The translations under genes and the position numbers were made by a program. A stretch of DNA of 64,000 bases from Rhodobacter sp. (GTDB taxonomy: Bacteria; Pseudomonadota; Alphaproteobacteria; Rhodobacterales; Rhodobacteraceae): assembly GCA_027489175.1 (NCBI GenBank), contig JAIYAE010000019.1, forward strand, positions 124,001-188,000, written 5' to 3'. Under the pieces are notes generated by a model. The model was not told the DNA's origin and did not search any database. It was given only the letters and a program-made list of their open reading frames with translations. Shown here piece by piece: positions 45,517 to 53,905 of the stretch (the stretch's first letter is position 1; the number at the start of each line of letters is the position of its first letter).

Positions 45517-46218
45517 ATGCTGGAAACCCATAGCCTCACCGCCTCCTACGGCCAGTTCAAGGCGCTGTTCGGCATCGACCTGACGATCGGCGCCGGCGAA
45601 TGCGTGGCGATCATCGGGGCCAATGGTGCGGGGAAATCCACGCTGATGCGGTCGATCAGCGGTGTCCTGAAGAACGCGCCCGGGATGGTGGTCCACAAAG
45701 GGACGCCCATCGGTGACTTGCCCGCTGACGCCGTCCTGCAACGCGGCATCGCCATGGTGCCCGAGGGGCGCAAACTTTTCCCATCCTTGTCGGTCGAGGA
45801 AAACCTGCTAATCGGCGGGCAAATCCGCCGCGGGGACGGACGCTGGACCCTTGAGACGGTCTACGATCTTTTTCCCATCCTGAAGGAACGCCGCCTGTCG
45901 CCCGCCACCGCCCTGTCCGGCGGCCAGCAGCAGATGGTGGCGATCGGCCGGGCACTGATGTCCAACCCCGAACTCCTTCTTTGTGACGAGATCAGCCTCG
46001 GCCTTGCCCCGGTGGTGATCCGTGACATCTACGCCGCCCTGCCGCGCATCCGCGAAACCGGGGCGGCAGTGGTGATCGTGGAACAGGACATCACCCGCGC
46101 CTTGGCCGTGGCCGACCGGGTCTATTGCCTGATGGAGGGCCGCGTTACCCTGACCGGCCCCACCGCCAGCATCACCCGCGACGCCGTCCACGCCGCCTAT
46201 TTCGGGGATGCCGCATGA
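45517..46218 (+). CDS. Liv-type ABC importer ATPase (LivF-like)
   Basis: A 233-residue ATPase with Walker A IIGANGAGKSTLMRSI (near 34), MVPEGRKLFPSLSVEENL, signature ALSGGQQQMVAIGRAL, Walker B LLLCDEISLGLAP and switch His replaced by Gln in VVIVEQDITRAL, as is usual for LivF. It starts 2 nt after the LivG-like gene and forms the heterodimeric ATPase of the importer. Confidence 0.92.
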   Translation: MLETHSLTASYGQFKALFGIDLTIGAGECVAIIGANGAGKSTLMRSISGVLKNAPGMVVHKGTPIGDLPADAVLQRGIAMVPEGRKLFPSLSVEENLLIGGQIRRGDGRWTLETVYDLFPILKERRLSPATALSGGQQQMVAIGRALMSNPELLLCDEISLGLAPVVIRDIYAALPRIRETGAAVVIVEQDITRALAVADRVYCLMEGRVTLTGPTASITRDAVHAAYFGDAA

Positions 46219-46375
46219 CCCCTGCCTTGCTCTTTTCGGCAAATACTCTCCGGGGGTCTGGGGGCAGAAGGCCCCCAGCGACCGAGCCGGTTGGCGCGCT
46301 TGCGCGCCAGAGGCGAGACAAAGGCTTGCGCGCCAGCGCTCCGGTCAGCAACCGCTGGACCCTGCGAGGTGCCGC
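46219..46375 (+). repeat. Intergenic hairpin element between the LivF-like and LivH-like genes
   Basis: 157 nt holding two perfect stems: ctgggggc/gcccccag (46258-46265, 46271-46278) and tggcgcgc/gcgcgcca (46292-46299, 46302-46309). The preceding phrase CTCCGGGGGTCTGGGGGCAG has, from memory, the look of a palindrome scattered through Rhodobacteraceae genomes. A related hairpin occurs at 48896. It interrupts an otherwise tight operon and may tune mRNA stability. Confidence 0.5.
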
Positions 46376-47239
46376 ATGATCTGGCTTGATACCATTGTGC
46401 AGGGCCTTCTCCTGGGCGGGCTTTACGCCCTCTTTGCCGCGGGCCTCAGCCTTGTGTTCGGGATCATGCGGCTGGTGAACCTCGCGCATGGCGATTTGAT
46501 CGTGCTGGCCGCCTTCATCGTCCTTGTGGTGGTTGAGGCGACAGGCCTGAACCCTTTCCTGTCAGCCCTGATCGCGGCCCCTGCCCTTTTCGCCTTTGGC
46601 TGGGCGCTGCAGTGGTTCGTCTTCAACCGCGTCCTCGGCAAGGACATCCTGCCGCCGCTCCTCGTCACCTTTGGCCTGTCCATCGCCCTGCAGAACGGGA
46701 TGCTTGAGGTGTTCTCTGCCGATAGCCAGCGCATCCCCGCCGGTCCCCTGGAAAGCGCCTCGGTCGATCTTGGCGCCGTCACGGTCGGGATCATGCCGCT
46801 TTTGACCTTCGCCTCCGCCGTGGCGGTGATCTTTGCCCTCAACCAGATCTTCTACCGCACCGCGCTTGGCCGCGCCTTCCGCGCGACGTCCGATGATCCG
46901 GTCACGGCCAGCCTGATGGGCATCAACCCAAGGTCGGTCTTTGCCATGGCCACGGGACTGGCGATGGTCATCGTCACCATTGCCGCCCTTTACCTTGGGA
47001 TGCGGTCAAATTTTGACCCCTCCATCGGCCCTGCCCGCCTGATCTTCGCGTTTGAGGCGGTGATCATCGGCGGCCTTGGCTCGCTTTGGGGCACGCTCGT
47101 GGGCGGGGCGATCATCGGGGTGGCGCAGACCGTTGGCGCGCAAATCAACCCGGAATGGCAGATCCTTGCCGGGCATCTGGCGTTTCTCGCGGTTCTCCTC
47201 GTGCGGCCAAGGGGCCTGTTCCCCCGGGCGGTGGATTGA
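46376..47239 (+). CDS. Liv-type ABC importer permease (LivH-like)
   Basis: A 287-residue permease with about eight membrane segments. It opens IVQGLLLGGLYALFAAGLSL and contains GIMRLVNLAHGDLIVLAA, the LivH signature region, then ALGRAFRATSDDPVTASLMG, the ATPase-contact loop. The start at 46376 fits the family; the frame extends back through the hairpin region but is not coding there. The stop overlaps the next gene (TGATG). Confidence 0.9.
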   Translation: MIWLDTIVQGLLLGGLYALFAAGLSLVFGIMRLVNLAHGDLIVLAAFIVLVVVEATGLNPFLSALIAAPALFAFGWALQWFVFNRVLGKDILPPLLVTFGLSIALQNGMLEVFSADSQRIPAGPLESASVDLGAVTVGIMPLLTFASAVAVIFALNQIFYRTALGRAFRATSDDPVTASLMGINPRSVFAMATGLAMVIVTIAALYLGMRSNFDPSIGPARLIFAFEAVIIGGLGSLWGTLVGGAIIGVAQTVGAQINPEWQILAGHLAFLAVLLVRPRGLFPRAVD

Positions 47240-48330
47240 TGGAGCACGCCATGCAAGTCACCGTCACAACCCGCACCCGCGCCAGCACCGTGGCAGGTTT
47301 TGTTGCGCTTGGGCTCATTGCGCTCGGGCTGATCCTGCCGGCCTTCGCCTCGCGCAGCCTGATCCAGGATCTGTTCTTCATCCTGACCATGCTGACGCTC
47401 GCCCAACTGTGGAACCTGATCGCAGGCTATGGCGGGATGGTTTCTGTCGGCCAGCAGGCCTTCGTCGGGATCGGCGCCTATGCGATGTTCGCGGGCGTGA
47501 TCCTTTGGGGTTGGGACCCGGTTCCAGCCATCCTTCTGGGCGGCGTCGCGGCTTTCCTTCTGGCGATCCCGATGGCATTTTTCGCCTTCCGCCTGCAGGG
47601 CGCCTATTTTGCCATCGGCACCTGGGTCATCGCCGAGGTGACGCGGCTGGTCATCGCCCAATGGAAAACCCTTGGCGGCGGCACCGGCACGTCGCTGCCG
47701 CGTGAAGCGACATCCGACATCATCGGCGTCGCCACCATCGCCGAGCTTTTCGGCCTGCGCGACGCCGCCGCCCGCGATGTGCTGGCCTATTGGCTGGCAC
47801 TGGCCCTCGCCGTGGGCACCATGGCCGCGATCTATGCGCTTCTGCGGTCCCGCAACGGCCTCGCGCTGACCGCGCTTCGCGACAACGACAATGCCGCGCG
47901 GTCGGTCGGCGTGGATGCAGGTCGGCTGAAATGGCTGGTCTTCTTGGCCGCCGCCGCGATGACCGGCTTGGTCGGTGCGCTGATCTACATGCAGACCGCC
48001 CGCATCTCTCCCGATGCGGCGTTCAGCGTCACCAGCTGGACGGCGTACGTCATCTTCATCGTGGTCATCGGCGGGATCGGCCGGCTTGAGGGGCCGATTG
48101 TCGGCGTCCTGGTGTTCTGGGGCCTGCAGACCGCGTTCTCCGACTATGGCAGCTGGTATCTTCTGGCGCTTGGCCTGATCGCCATTGCCGTCATGCTCTT
48201 CGCCCCGCGCGGGCTGTGGGGGCTGTTCGCCAGCCGCACGGGCATTGCTCTCTTTCCTGTCCAGCGTCGCCTTGTAACGAGTGGCCTTGTTACCGGCCAA
48301 CCAAACACTCAAAGGGAGGAAGTCACATGA
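47239..48330 (+). CDS. Liv-type ABC importer permease (LivM-like)
   Basis: A 363-residue permease with about nine membrane segments, IAGYGGMVSVGQQAFVGIGA (near 55, LivM signature) and ALRDNDNAARSVGVDAGRLK (near 212, contact loop). ATG 47239 overlaps the LivH stop; ATG 47251 has a better-spaced TGGAG and may be the true start. The stop overlaps the following gene (ATGA). It completes the four-subunit importer. Confidence 0.9.
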   Translation: MEHAMQVTVTTRTRASTVAGFVALGLIALGLILPAFASRSLIQDLFFILTMLTLAQLWNLIAGYGGMVSVGQQAFVGIGAYAMFAGVILWGWDPVPAILLGGVAAFLLAIPMAFFAFRLQGAYFAIGTWVIAEVTRLVIAQWKTLGGGTGTSLPREATSDIIGVATIAELFGLRDAAARDVLAYWLALALAVGTMAAIYALLRSRNGLALTALRDNDNAARSVGVDAGRLKWLVFLAAAAMTGLVGALIYMQTARISPDAAFSVTSWTAYVIFIVVIGGIGRLEGPIVGVLVFWGLQTAFSDYGSWYLLALGLIAIAVMLFAPRGLWGLFASRTGIALFPVQRRLVTSGLVTGQPNTQREEVT

Positions 48331-48872
48331 CCAAAGACACGTCCAGCCTGACCCGCCGCGATGCCCTTGTCGGGGTGTCCGTGGCCTTGGCCGCAACTGG
48401 TGCCGCAACAGCCGTTGTGGCCCAGTCGGCAACCGATGAAGAAAGAAAGGCCGTGGCCGAAAGCTACCTGAAGTCGCTTGATGCTGGTGGGGTATCGCCC
48501 ACCACCGGGCTTGGCCTCTTTGATCACTTCGCCGATGATGCCGAGGTCTTCTTTCCCAAATGGGGCGTCGCGCGCGGCAAGGAGGAGGTCATCCAGATGT
48601 TCACCGATGTGGGCGGCACCCTGAAAGGGATCAAGCACAACTACGATGGCTTCATTTGGTACATGAACGGGACCGACAGCTTTGCCGTCGAGGGAACCTC
48701 CGAAGGCGAGCACCGCGACGGCCCATGGGTCGCCGACCAGCCCAAATGGGGCGCGGGCCGCTTCTGTGACTGCTTCACCGTTTCGGGCGGCAAGATCACC
48801 CGTCTGTTCATCTATCTTGACCCCGATTACGCCGGCAAGGACACCGCCCGCTACGGCTGGATTCCCGCCTGA
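48327..48872 (+). CDS. Tat-exported SnoaL-like (NTF2-fold) protein
   Basis: A 181-residue protein with a twin-arginine leader (LTRRDALVGVSVALAATG) cleaved near VVAQS. The mature part is an NTF2/SnoaL-like fold: KAVAESYLKSLDAGGV, FDHFADDAEVFFPKWG, GKEEVIQMFTDVGG, and a C-terminal sheet with FCDCFTVSGGKITRLFIYLD. The ATG overlaps the LivM stop and follows AGGGAGGA. The family includes small ketosteroid-isomerase-like enzymes and binding proteins. An exported copy inside a transporter/catabolic operon suggests periplasmic handling of the aromatic substrate. The real activity is unknown. Confidence 0.75.
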   Translation: MTKDTSSLTRRDALVGVSVALAATGAATAVVAQSATDEERKAVAESYLKSLDAGGVSPTTGLGLFDHFADDAEVFFPKWGVARGKEEVIQMFTDVGGTLKGIKHNYDGFIWYMNGTDSFAVEGTSEGEHRDGPWVADQPKWGAGRFCDCFTVSGGKITRLFIYLDPDYAGKDTARYGWIPA

Positions 48873-48893
48873 GACCATTCCGCCTGACGACCC

Positions 48894-48919
48894 TTGGGGG
48901 CAGGCTTGCCCCCAGTTTT
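48894..48919 (+). terminator. Hairpin before the flavin monooxygenase gene
   Basis: GGGGGC (48896-48901) pairs with GCCCCC (48908-48913), extended by a T-A pair and followed by AGTTTTC. It lies between the SnoaL-like and monooxygenase genes and could stop or attenuate the upstream transcript. The stem resembles the one at 46258. Confidence 0.5.
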
Positions 48920-48941
48920 CCTGCAGCGAAGGCAGCGCATC

Positions 48942-50696
48942 ATGACTGATATCTCGACCGACGTTCTGATCATCGGCACCGGACCTGCGGGCAGCGCCAC
49001 GGCGGCCTTGCTTGCGTCCTACGGGGTGGAGACCCTGGTAGTGAACCGCTACCGCTGGCTGGCCCACACGCCCCGCGCCCATATCACCAACCAGCGCACG
49101 ATGGAGGTCTTGCGGGATCTGGGACCAGAGGTTGAGGCCGAGGCCTACATGCACGCCGCCGACCAGGACCTGATGGGCGAAAACGTCTTCTGCGAAAGCC
49201 TTGCCGGGGAAGAGCTTGGCCGGATGAAAAGCTGGGGCAACCATCCCTTGTCGCGCGCCGAACACCTGATGTCGTCCCCCACCCGGATGAACGACCTGCC
49301 GCAAACCTTCATGGAGCCGATCCTCTTCAAGACCGCCTGCGCACGCGGCGCGCAAAGCCGGATGAGCATGGAATACCTTTCCCACGTGCAGGACGACAGC
49401 GGCGTGACCACCACCTGCCGTGACCGGCTGACGGGCAAGGATGTGGTGATCCGGTCGAAGTTCCTTGTGGGGGCCGATGGCGGCAATTCCCTTGTAGCCG
49501 AACACTGCGGCCTACCGTTTGAAGGCAAGATGGGTGTCGGTGGGTCGATGAACATCCTCTTCCGGGCGGACCTGTCGCGCTATGTCGCGCATCGGCCGTC
49601 GGTCCTTTACTGGGTCATGCAGCCCGGCGCGGATGTGGGCGGCATCGGCATGGGTCTGGTCCGCATGGTGCGGCCCTGGAACGAATGGCTGATTGTGTGG
49701 GGTTATGACATCAACCAGCCCACCCCCGTGGTGGACGCCGCGATGGCGACCCAGGTCGCACGGCAGCTGGTCGGCGATCCGGAGCTTGAGATCGAGCTGA
49801 TCAGCGCCAACACCTGGACGGTGAACAACCAATACGCGACCCACATGCAAAAGGGCCGCGTCTTCATCATGGGCGACGCCGCACACCGGCATCCGCCGTC
49901 GAACGGGCTGGGCTCCAACACCTCGATTCAGGATGGATTCAACCTGGCCTGGAAGCTGGCAGCGGTCGTGAAGGGCCACGCGACGACGGCGCTTCTCGAC
50001 AGCTATTCCCCGGAACGCGCTCCCATCGCCAAGCAGATCGTCACCCGTGCCAACCAGTCCATCGGCGAATTCGGCCCGATTTTCGAGGCGCTGGGGATGG
50101 ATGGCGGCGTCGACCACCAGAAGATTCAGGCCAGCATGGCCGCGCGCTGTGATGCAACCGAGGCCGGGGCCAAGCAGCGTGAGGCGCTGCGGAAAGCCAT
50201 CGAGTTCAAGAAATACGAATTCGACTGCCACGGGGTGGAGATGAACCAGCGCTACACCTCCACCGCCGTGGTGACGGATGGCCAGCCCCAGCCTGCCCCA
50301 AATGGGGACATGGAGTTGCACTACCAGCCCACCACCTGGCCCGGCGCGCGCCTGCCGCATGTCTGGGTCTTCGGCGCAGATGGCAAGCAACACTCCACCC
50401 TCGACCTCTGCGGTCGCGGGCAGTTCACGCTTCTGACCGGCATCGGCGGTGAGGCTTGGGTTGCGGCGGCCAAGGCCGAGGCGGCAAAGCGCGGCATGAC
50501 CATCCGCACCCATGTGATCGGCCCGCGTCAGGCGATTTCTGACCACACCGGCGACTGGGCCCGCGCCTCGGAAATCGCCGATGACGGCTGCCTTCTGGTG
50601 CGCCCCGACCACCACGTCGCCTGGCGCAGCCCGCGCCTGTCGAAAGACCCCGCTGCCGATGTCGCGCGGGTCCTGACCTCCATCCTTGGCAAGTGA
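48942..50696 (+). CDS. FAD-dependent aromatic hydroxylase (phenol 2-monooxygenase/TfdB-like)
   Basis: A 584-residue class A flavoprotein hydroxylase. Motifs: FAD-binding VLIIGTGPAGSATAALL (near 10-26), the DG motif LVGADGGNSLVAE (near 175), the GD motif FIMGDAAHRHPPSNGLGSN (near 310) and a thioredoxin-like C-terminal domain (from about 440). The TPRAHITNQRTMEVLRDLG segment is characteristic of the phenol-hydroxylase/TfdB branch. It inserts one OH ortho to a phenolic OH using NAD(P)H and O2; with resorcinol-type substrates this yields hydroxyquinol. The start is ATG 48942. The hydroxyquinol dioxygenase follows directly. Confidence 0.88.
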   Translation: MTDISTDVLIIGTGPAGSATAALLASYGVETLVVNRYRWLAHTPRAHITNQRTMEVLRDLGPEVEAEAYMHAADQDLMGENVFCESLAGEELGRMKSWGNHPLSRAEHLMSSPTRMNDLPQTFMEPILFKTACARGAQSRMSMEYLSHVQDDSGVTTTCRDRLTGKDVVIRSKFLVGADGGNSLVAEHCGLPFEGKMGVGGSMNILFRADLSRYVAHRPSVLYWVMQPGADVGGIGMGLVRMVRPWNEWLIVWGYDINQPTPVVDAAMATQVARQLVGDPELEIELISANTWTVNNQYATHMQKGRVFIMGDAAHRHPPSNGLGSNTSIQDGFNLAWKLAAVVKGHATTALLDSYSPERAPIAKQIVTRANQSIGEFGPIFEALGMDGGVDHQKIQASMAARCDATEAGAKQREALRKAIEFKKYEFDCHGVEMNQRYTSTAVVTDGQPQPAPNGDMELHYQPTTWPGARLPHVWVFGADGKQHSTLDLCGRGQFTLLTGIGGEAWVAAAKAEAAKRGMTIRTHVIGPRQAISDHTGDWARASEIADDGCLLVRPDHHVAWRSPRLSKDPAADVARVLTSILGK

Positions 50697-50704
50697 GGCC
50701 GACC

Positions 50705-51580
50705 ATGACCACTGAAAGCGGCTATTTCACCGAAAGCACCTCTGACAAGGTCGTCACCGCCCGCAACGCGGCAGCGCAAGACCCGCGCCTGAAGCAGGTG
50801 ATGGAAGTCATCACCCGCAAGCTGCACGAAGCGGTGAAAGAGATTGAACCGACCGAGGCGGAATGGTTCCGCGCCATCATGTTCCTGACGGAAACGGGGC
50901 ACACCTGCACCGACTGGCGGCAGGAGTTCATTTTGCTATCGGACGTCTTGGGCGTGTCGATGCTGGTAGATGCGATCAACAACCGCAAACCCTCGGGCGC
51001 GTCGGAAAGCACGGTCCTCGGCCCGTTCCATGTGGCCGACGCCCCGGAACTGCCGATGGGCGCGGACATCTGCCTGGACCAGAAGGGGGATCCGATGCTG
51101 GTGCATGGCCGCATCCTGGACACCCAGGGCAACCCGATTGCCGGGGCCAAGATCGATGTCTGGCAGGCCAATGACGAAGGCTTTTACGACGTCCAGCAAA
51201 AGGGCCTGCAGCCCGATTTCAACCTGCGCGGCGTGTTCCGCACCGGGGCGGATGGCAGCTATCACTTTCGCGGGGTGAAGCCGAAGTTCTACCCGATCCC
51301 GGATGACGGCCCGGTTGGCAAGCTGCTGGGCGCGCTTGGCCGCCACCCCTACCGCCCCGCGCATCTCCATTTCATCATCGAGGCACCCGGTTACTCCCGT
51401 CTGGTGACACACATCTTCGACCCCGATGATCCCTACATCCATTCGGATGCCGTCTTTGGCGTGAAGGAAAGCCTGATGGCCGAATTCAAGCCCGTCTCGG
51501 ACCTCGCCAAGGCCAAGGCCGCAGGTTTTGACGGCCCCTATTTCGATACCGAGTTTGATTTCGTCCTGGCCCCGGCATGA
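50705..51580 (+). CDS. Hydroxyquinol 1,2-dioxygenase-type intradiol dioxygenase, copy 2
   Basis: A 291-residue Fe(III) intradiol enzyme of canonical hydroxyquinol-dioxygenase layout: helical N-domain with FLTETGHTCTDWRQEFILLSD, STVLGPFHVADAPELPMG, Fe-ligand Tyr in EGFYDVQ (near 161), Tyr in KFYPIPDDGPVGKLL (near 197) and RPAHLHFIIE with HxH (near 221-223). It converts 1,2,4-trihydroxybenzene to maleylacetate. ATG 50705 is preferred; a GTG at 50693 overlapping the hydroxylase stop is possible. It is distinct from copy 1 at 39861, so the cluster carries two paralogues. Confidence 0.9.
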   Translation: MTTESGYFTESTSDKVVTARNAAAQDPRLKQVMEVITRKLHEAVKEIEPTEAEWFRAIMFLTETGHTCTDWRQEFILLSDVLGVSMLVDAINNRKPSGASESTVLGPFHVADAPELPMGADICLDQKGDPMLVHGRILDTQGNPIAGAKIDVWQANDEGFYDVQQKGLQPDFNLRGVFRTGADGSYHFRGVKPKFYPIPDDGPVGKLLGALGRHPYRPAHLHFIIEAPGYSRLVTHIFDPDDPYIHSDAVFGVKESLMAEFKPVSDLAKAKAAGFDGPYFDTEFDFVLAPA

Positions 51581-52401
51581 AACCCTGCATCATCTGCGTC
51601 GCCATCACCGGGTCGTTGCCACGCAAGGCGCATAACCCGGCGGTGCCGATTTCCATTGCCGAACAGGTGGAAAGCACCCATGCGGCGTTTGAGGCAGGCG
51701 CCTCCATCGCCCATTGCCACGTGCGCAACGATGATGAAACCCCCTCCTCCAACCCCGAGAAATTCGCGCGGCTGCTGGAGGGGTTGCGCGCCCATTGCCC
51801 CGGTCTGATCGTGCAGTTTTCGACCGGCGGCCGGTCCGGTGCGGGGCGTGAGCGGGGCGGGATGCTGCCCCTGCGGCCCGACATGGCGTCCCTCACCGTG
51901 GGGTCGAACAACTTTCCAACCCGGGTTTATGAGAACCCGCCGGACCTTGTGGATTGGCTCGCCAGCGAAATGCTGACCTACGACATCAAGCCGGAGATTG
52001 AGGCCTTCGACCTAGGCCACATCCACCAAGCCGCCGCCATGGCGCGGGATGGGCGGCTGAAGGGCCCGCTGTATGTGCAGTTCGTGATGGGCGTGAAGAA
52101 CGCGATGCCTGCAGACCGGGACGTGTTCGACTACTACATCCGCACGGTGAACCGCCTTTTGCCGGACGCCGAATGGTGCGCCGCCGGGATCGGGCCGCAT
52201 CAGATTGAGCTGAACGAATGGTGCGTCGCCGCTGGGGGCCACGCCCGCACGGGGCTTGAGGACAACCTGCGGCTGGACCGCAATACCCTCGCGCCCTCAA
52301 ACGCGGCCTTGGTCCAGCGTGTGGTGGACCTGTGCGACAAGTACGACCGCAAGGTCGCCACCCCGGCTGAGGCGCGGGTAATGCTGGGCTTGCCCGCGTA
52401 A
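51577..52401 (+). CDS. BKACE (DUF849) beta-keto acid cleavage enzyme
   Basis: A 274-residue TIM-barrel protein of the beta-keto acid cleavage family. It has ICVAITGSLPRKAHNPAVP, the metal-binding histidines in IAHCHVRNDDETP (near 46-48), FSTGGRSGAGRERGGML, and GGHARTGLEDNLRL with the conserved Glu (near 229). It overlaps the dioxygenase stop (ATGA). The family condenses a beta-keto acid with acetyl-CoA and cleaves it to acetoacetate and a new acyl-CoA. In this operon the natural candidate is 3-oxoadipate, giving succinyl-CoA and acetoacetate. That substrate is inferred from position. Confidence 0.87.
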   Translation: MKPCIICVAITGSLPRKAHNPAVPISIAEQVESTHAAFEAGASIAHCHVRNDDETPSSNPEKFARLLEGLRAHCPGLIVQFSTGGRSGAGRERGGMLPLRPDMASLTVGSNNFPTRVYENPPDLVDWLASEMLTYDIKPEIEAFDLGHIHQAAAMARDGRLKGPLYVQFVMGVKNAMPADRDVFDYYIRTVNRLLPDAEWCAAGIGPHQIELNEWCVAAGGHARTGLEDNLRLDRNTLAPSNAALVQRVVDLCDKYDRKVATPAEARVMLGLPA

Positions 52402-52405
52402 GCCA

Positions 52406-53107
52406 TTACAAGGGCTTGCGCGCCACACCCATGTAGAGCACCGCCGTCAGCGGCAAGGGGCCAAAGGTCAGGTCCAACCGCCGGTTCACCCCGCGCGGAC
52501 CAAGACCGGTGACCTTGCCCGGCACCAGCCCCGCGCCTAACATCGCTCGGCGCAGCTCATCCGGCTTGATGAACATCGCCGGGTCATGCGTGCCGCGCGG
52601 CAGAAGGCGCAGCACATCCTCGGCCATGGTGATCGTGGCCAACTTCGCCAACGGGTTGCGGTTGATCGTGTCGTAAAGGAACATGCCACCAGGGCGCAGG
52701 GTCCGCGTCACCTCGGCCAGGACCTTGTCCAGATCTGCGACATGCTCCAGCACATCGACGCAGACCACGGCGTCAAAGCTGGCAGCGGGATAGGGCAAAT
52801 CCTCACCCACACCGGTGTGATAGACGATGTCCAGCCCCCCTTCCAGGGCATGGATGCGCGCCGCGTCAATCGCGGCGGCGGCAGGGTCGATCCCCGTCAC
52901 CCGCGCCCCCCTCTGCGCCAGCGCCTCGGCCATGAAGCCACCGGCGCAGCCAAGGTCGAGGACATCCTTGCACCGCCAGTCGATCTGCCGGTCAAACCAG
53001 CGCAAGCGGCCCGGCACCAGGTTTTTCAACGTCCGCACCCACCGGATGTCATCCGACCACCATTGATCGGCGACACGGTCATAAATCGTCAGGTCATTGC
53101 GGGTCAT
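52406..53107 (-). CDS. UbiG-like SAM-dependent O-methyltransferase
   Basis: A 233-residue class I methyltransferase. It has DVLDLGCAGGFMAEALAQRG (motif I, near 49), VTGIDPAAAAIDAARIHA, ASFDAVVCVDVLEHVADLDK and TLRPGGMFLYDTINRNPLA. These phrases match UbiG, which methylates two hydroxyls during ubiquinone synthesis. The N-terminus (YDRVADQWWSDDIRWVRTLKNL) also fits. However, it sits at the end of a photolyase operon (14-nt overlap with the gene before it), so it could be a paralogue with another substrate. It is convergent with BKACE, only 4 nt apart. Confidence 0.8.
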   Translation of the reverse strand: MTRNDLTIYDRVADQWWSDDIRWVRTLKNLVPGRLRWFDRQIDWRCKDVLDLGCAGGFMAEALAQRGARVTGIDPAAAAIDAARIHALEGGLDIVYHTGVGEDLPYPAASFDAVVCVDVLEHVADLDKVLAEVTRTLRPGGMFLYDTINRNPLAKLATITMAEDVLRLLPRGTHDPAMFIKPDELRRAMLGAGLVPGKVTGLGPRGVNRRLDLTFGPLPLTAVLYMGVARKPL

Positions 53108-53903
53108 GGCGGTCCTTCGTCAGGCGCGGCAGCGCATAGGGGACAGCGGCGCGATAGGCCTCAAACCGCGCACCATAACGCGCGGCAAAGCGGCGTTCCT
53201 TCAGGCGGGGGGCGACCAAACAATAGGCGGTCAGGCTGATGGCAAGGGCCAACTGGTCCGGCGTCCAGACCGGCACCGTCCACAAGGTCAGCGCGAAGGC
53301 CACGTAAATCGGCTGGCGGATCAGCCGGAAAAGCCCTTGCGTCGGCATGTCGGGAAAGACTGGCCGGATACGCGCCAAAAGTGACAGCCAGCCCAGCGCC
53401 CCCGACTGCACCTCGGCCCCGGCGTCGAAACTGGCTTTCAGAAGCAGCAGCCAGCTTGCCCCGTAAGCCACGCTCAGCACCCAGAAAACCGCCCCCTCCG
53501 CCCGCCACCAGACAATGCCCGACGGCGTCCAGAGGGCAAAAAGCGCAAGGAGTTGGAGAGAGGCGATGATTGCGTAAGTCGTCGTCGCCAGCGTCGCGCC
53601 ATGCGCCCCAAGCCGGGCAAGAAGCCGGCTACCGGGGCCGGTCAGCAAGGCCGAATGGGCCAGCGGAAACTGCAGGATCAGGGCGGCATTTGCAACGGCC
53701 GCCCAAGGCCACGGCACAGTCCCCAGGCTTTCGCTCAGGCCAAAGAACATGGCGACGATCATCGCCAGCACCCCGGCGGCAAAGGCCACATGACAGATCA
53801 TCCCCATGACCAACGCAAGCGCAATCCGCCCTCCGCCTGGCGAAGGGTGCAGGCTTGCGCGGACCAGCGCGATCAATCGGGCAATACGGGGATCAGCGAT
53901 CAT
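53094..53903 (-). CDS. Membrane protein, NnrU / isoprenylcysteine methyltransferase-like
   Basis: About 269 residues with six or seven hydrophobic segments. The C-terminal region FRLIRQPIYVAFALTLW followed by APRLKERRFAARYGARFEAYR matches the SAM-binding end of phospholipid/isoprenylcysteine methyltransferases and NnrU-like proteins (PIY, then E-x2-RYG-x-FExYR). ATG 53903 is used; GTG 53909, overlapping the upstream stop, is an alternative. It probably methylates a lipid or membrane molecule. Its end overlaps the UbiG-like gene by 14 nt. Confidence 0.75.
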   Translation of the reverse strand: MIADPRIARLIALVRASLHPSPGGGRIALALVMGMICHVAFAAGVLAMIVAMFFGLSESLGTVPWPWAAVANAALILQFPLAHSALLTGPGSRLLARLGAHGATLATTTYAIIASLQLLALFALWTPSGIVWWRAEGAVFWVLSVAYGASWLLLLKASFDAGAEVQSGALGWLSLLARIRPVFPDMPTQGLFRLIRQPIYVAFALTLWTVPVWTPDQLALAISLTAYCLVAPRLKERRFAARYGARFEAYRAAVPYALPRLTKDRHDPQ

Positions 53904-53905
53904 GC

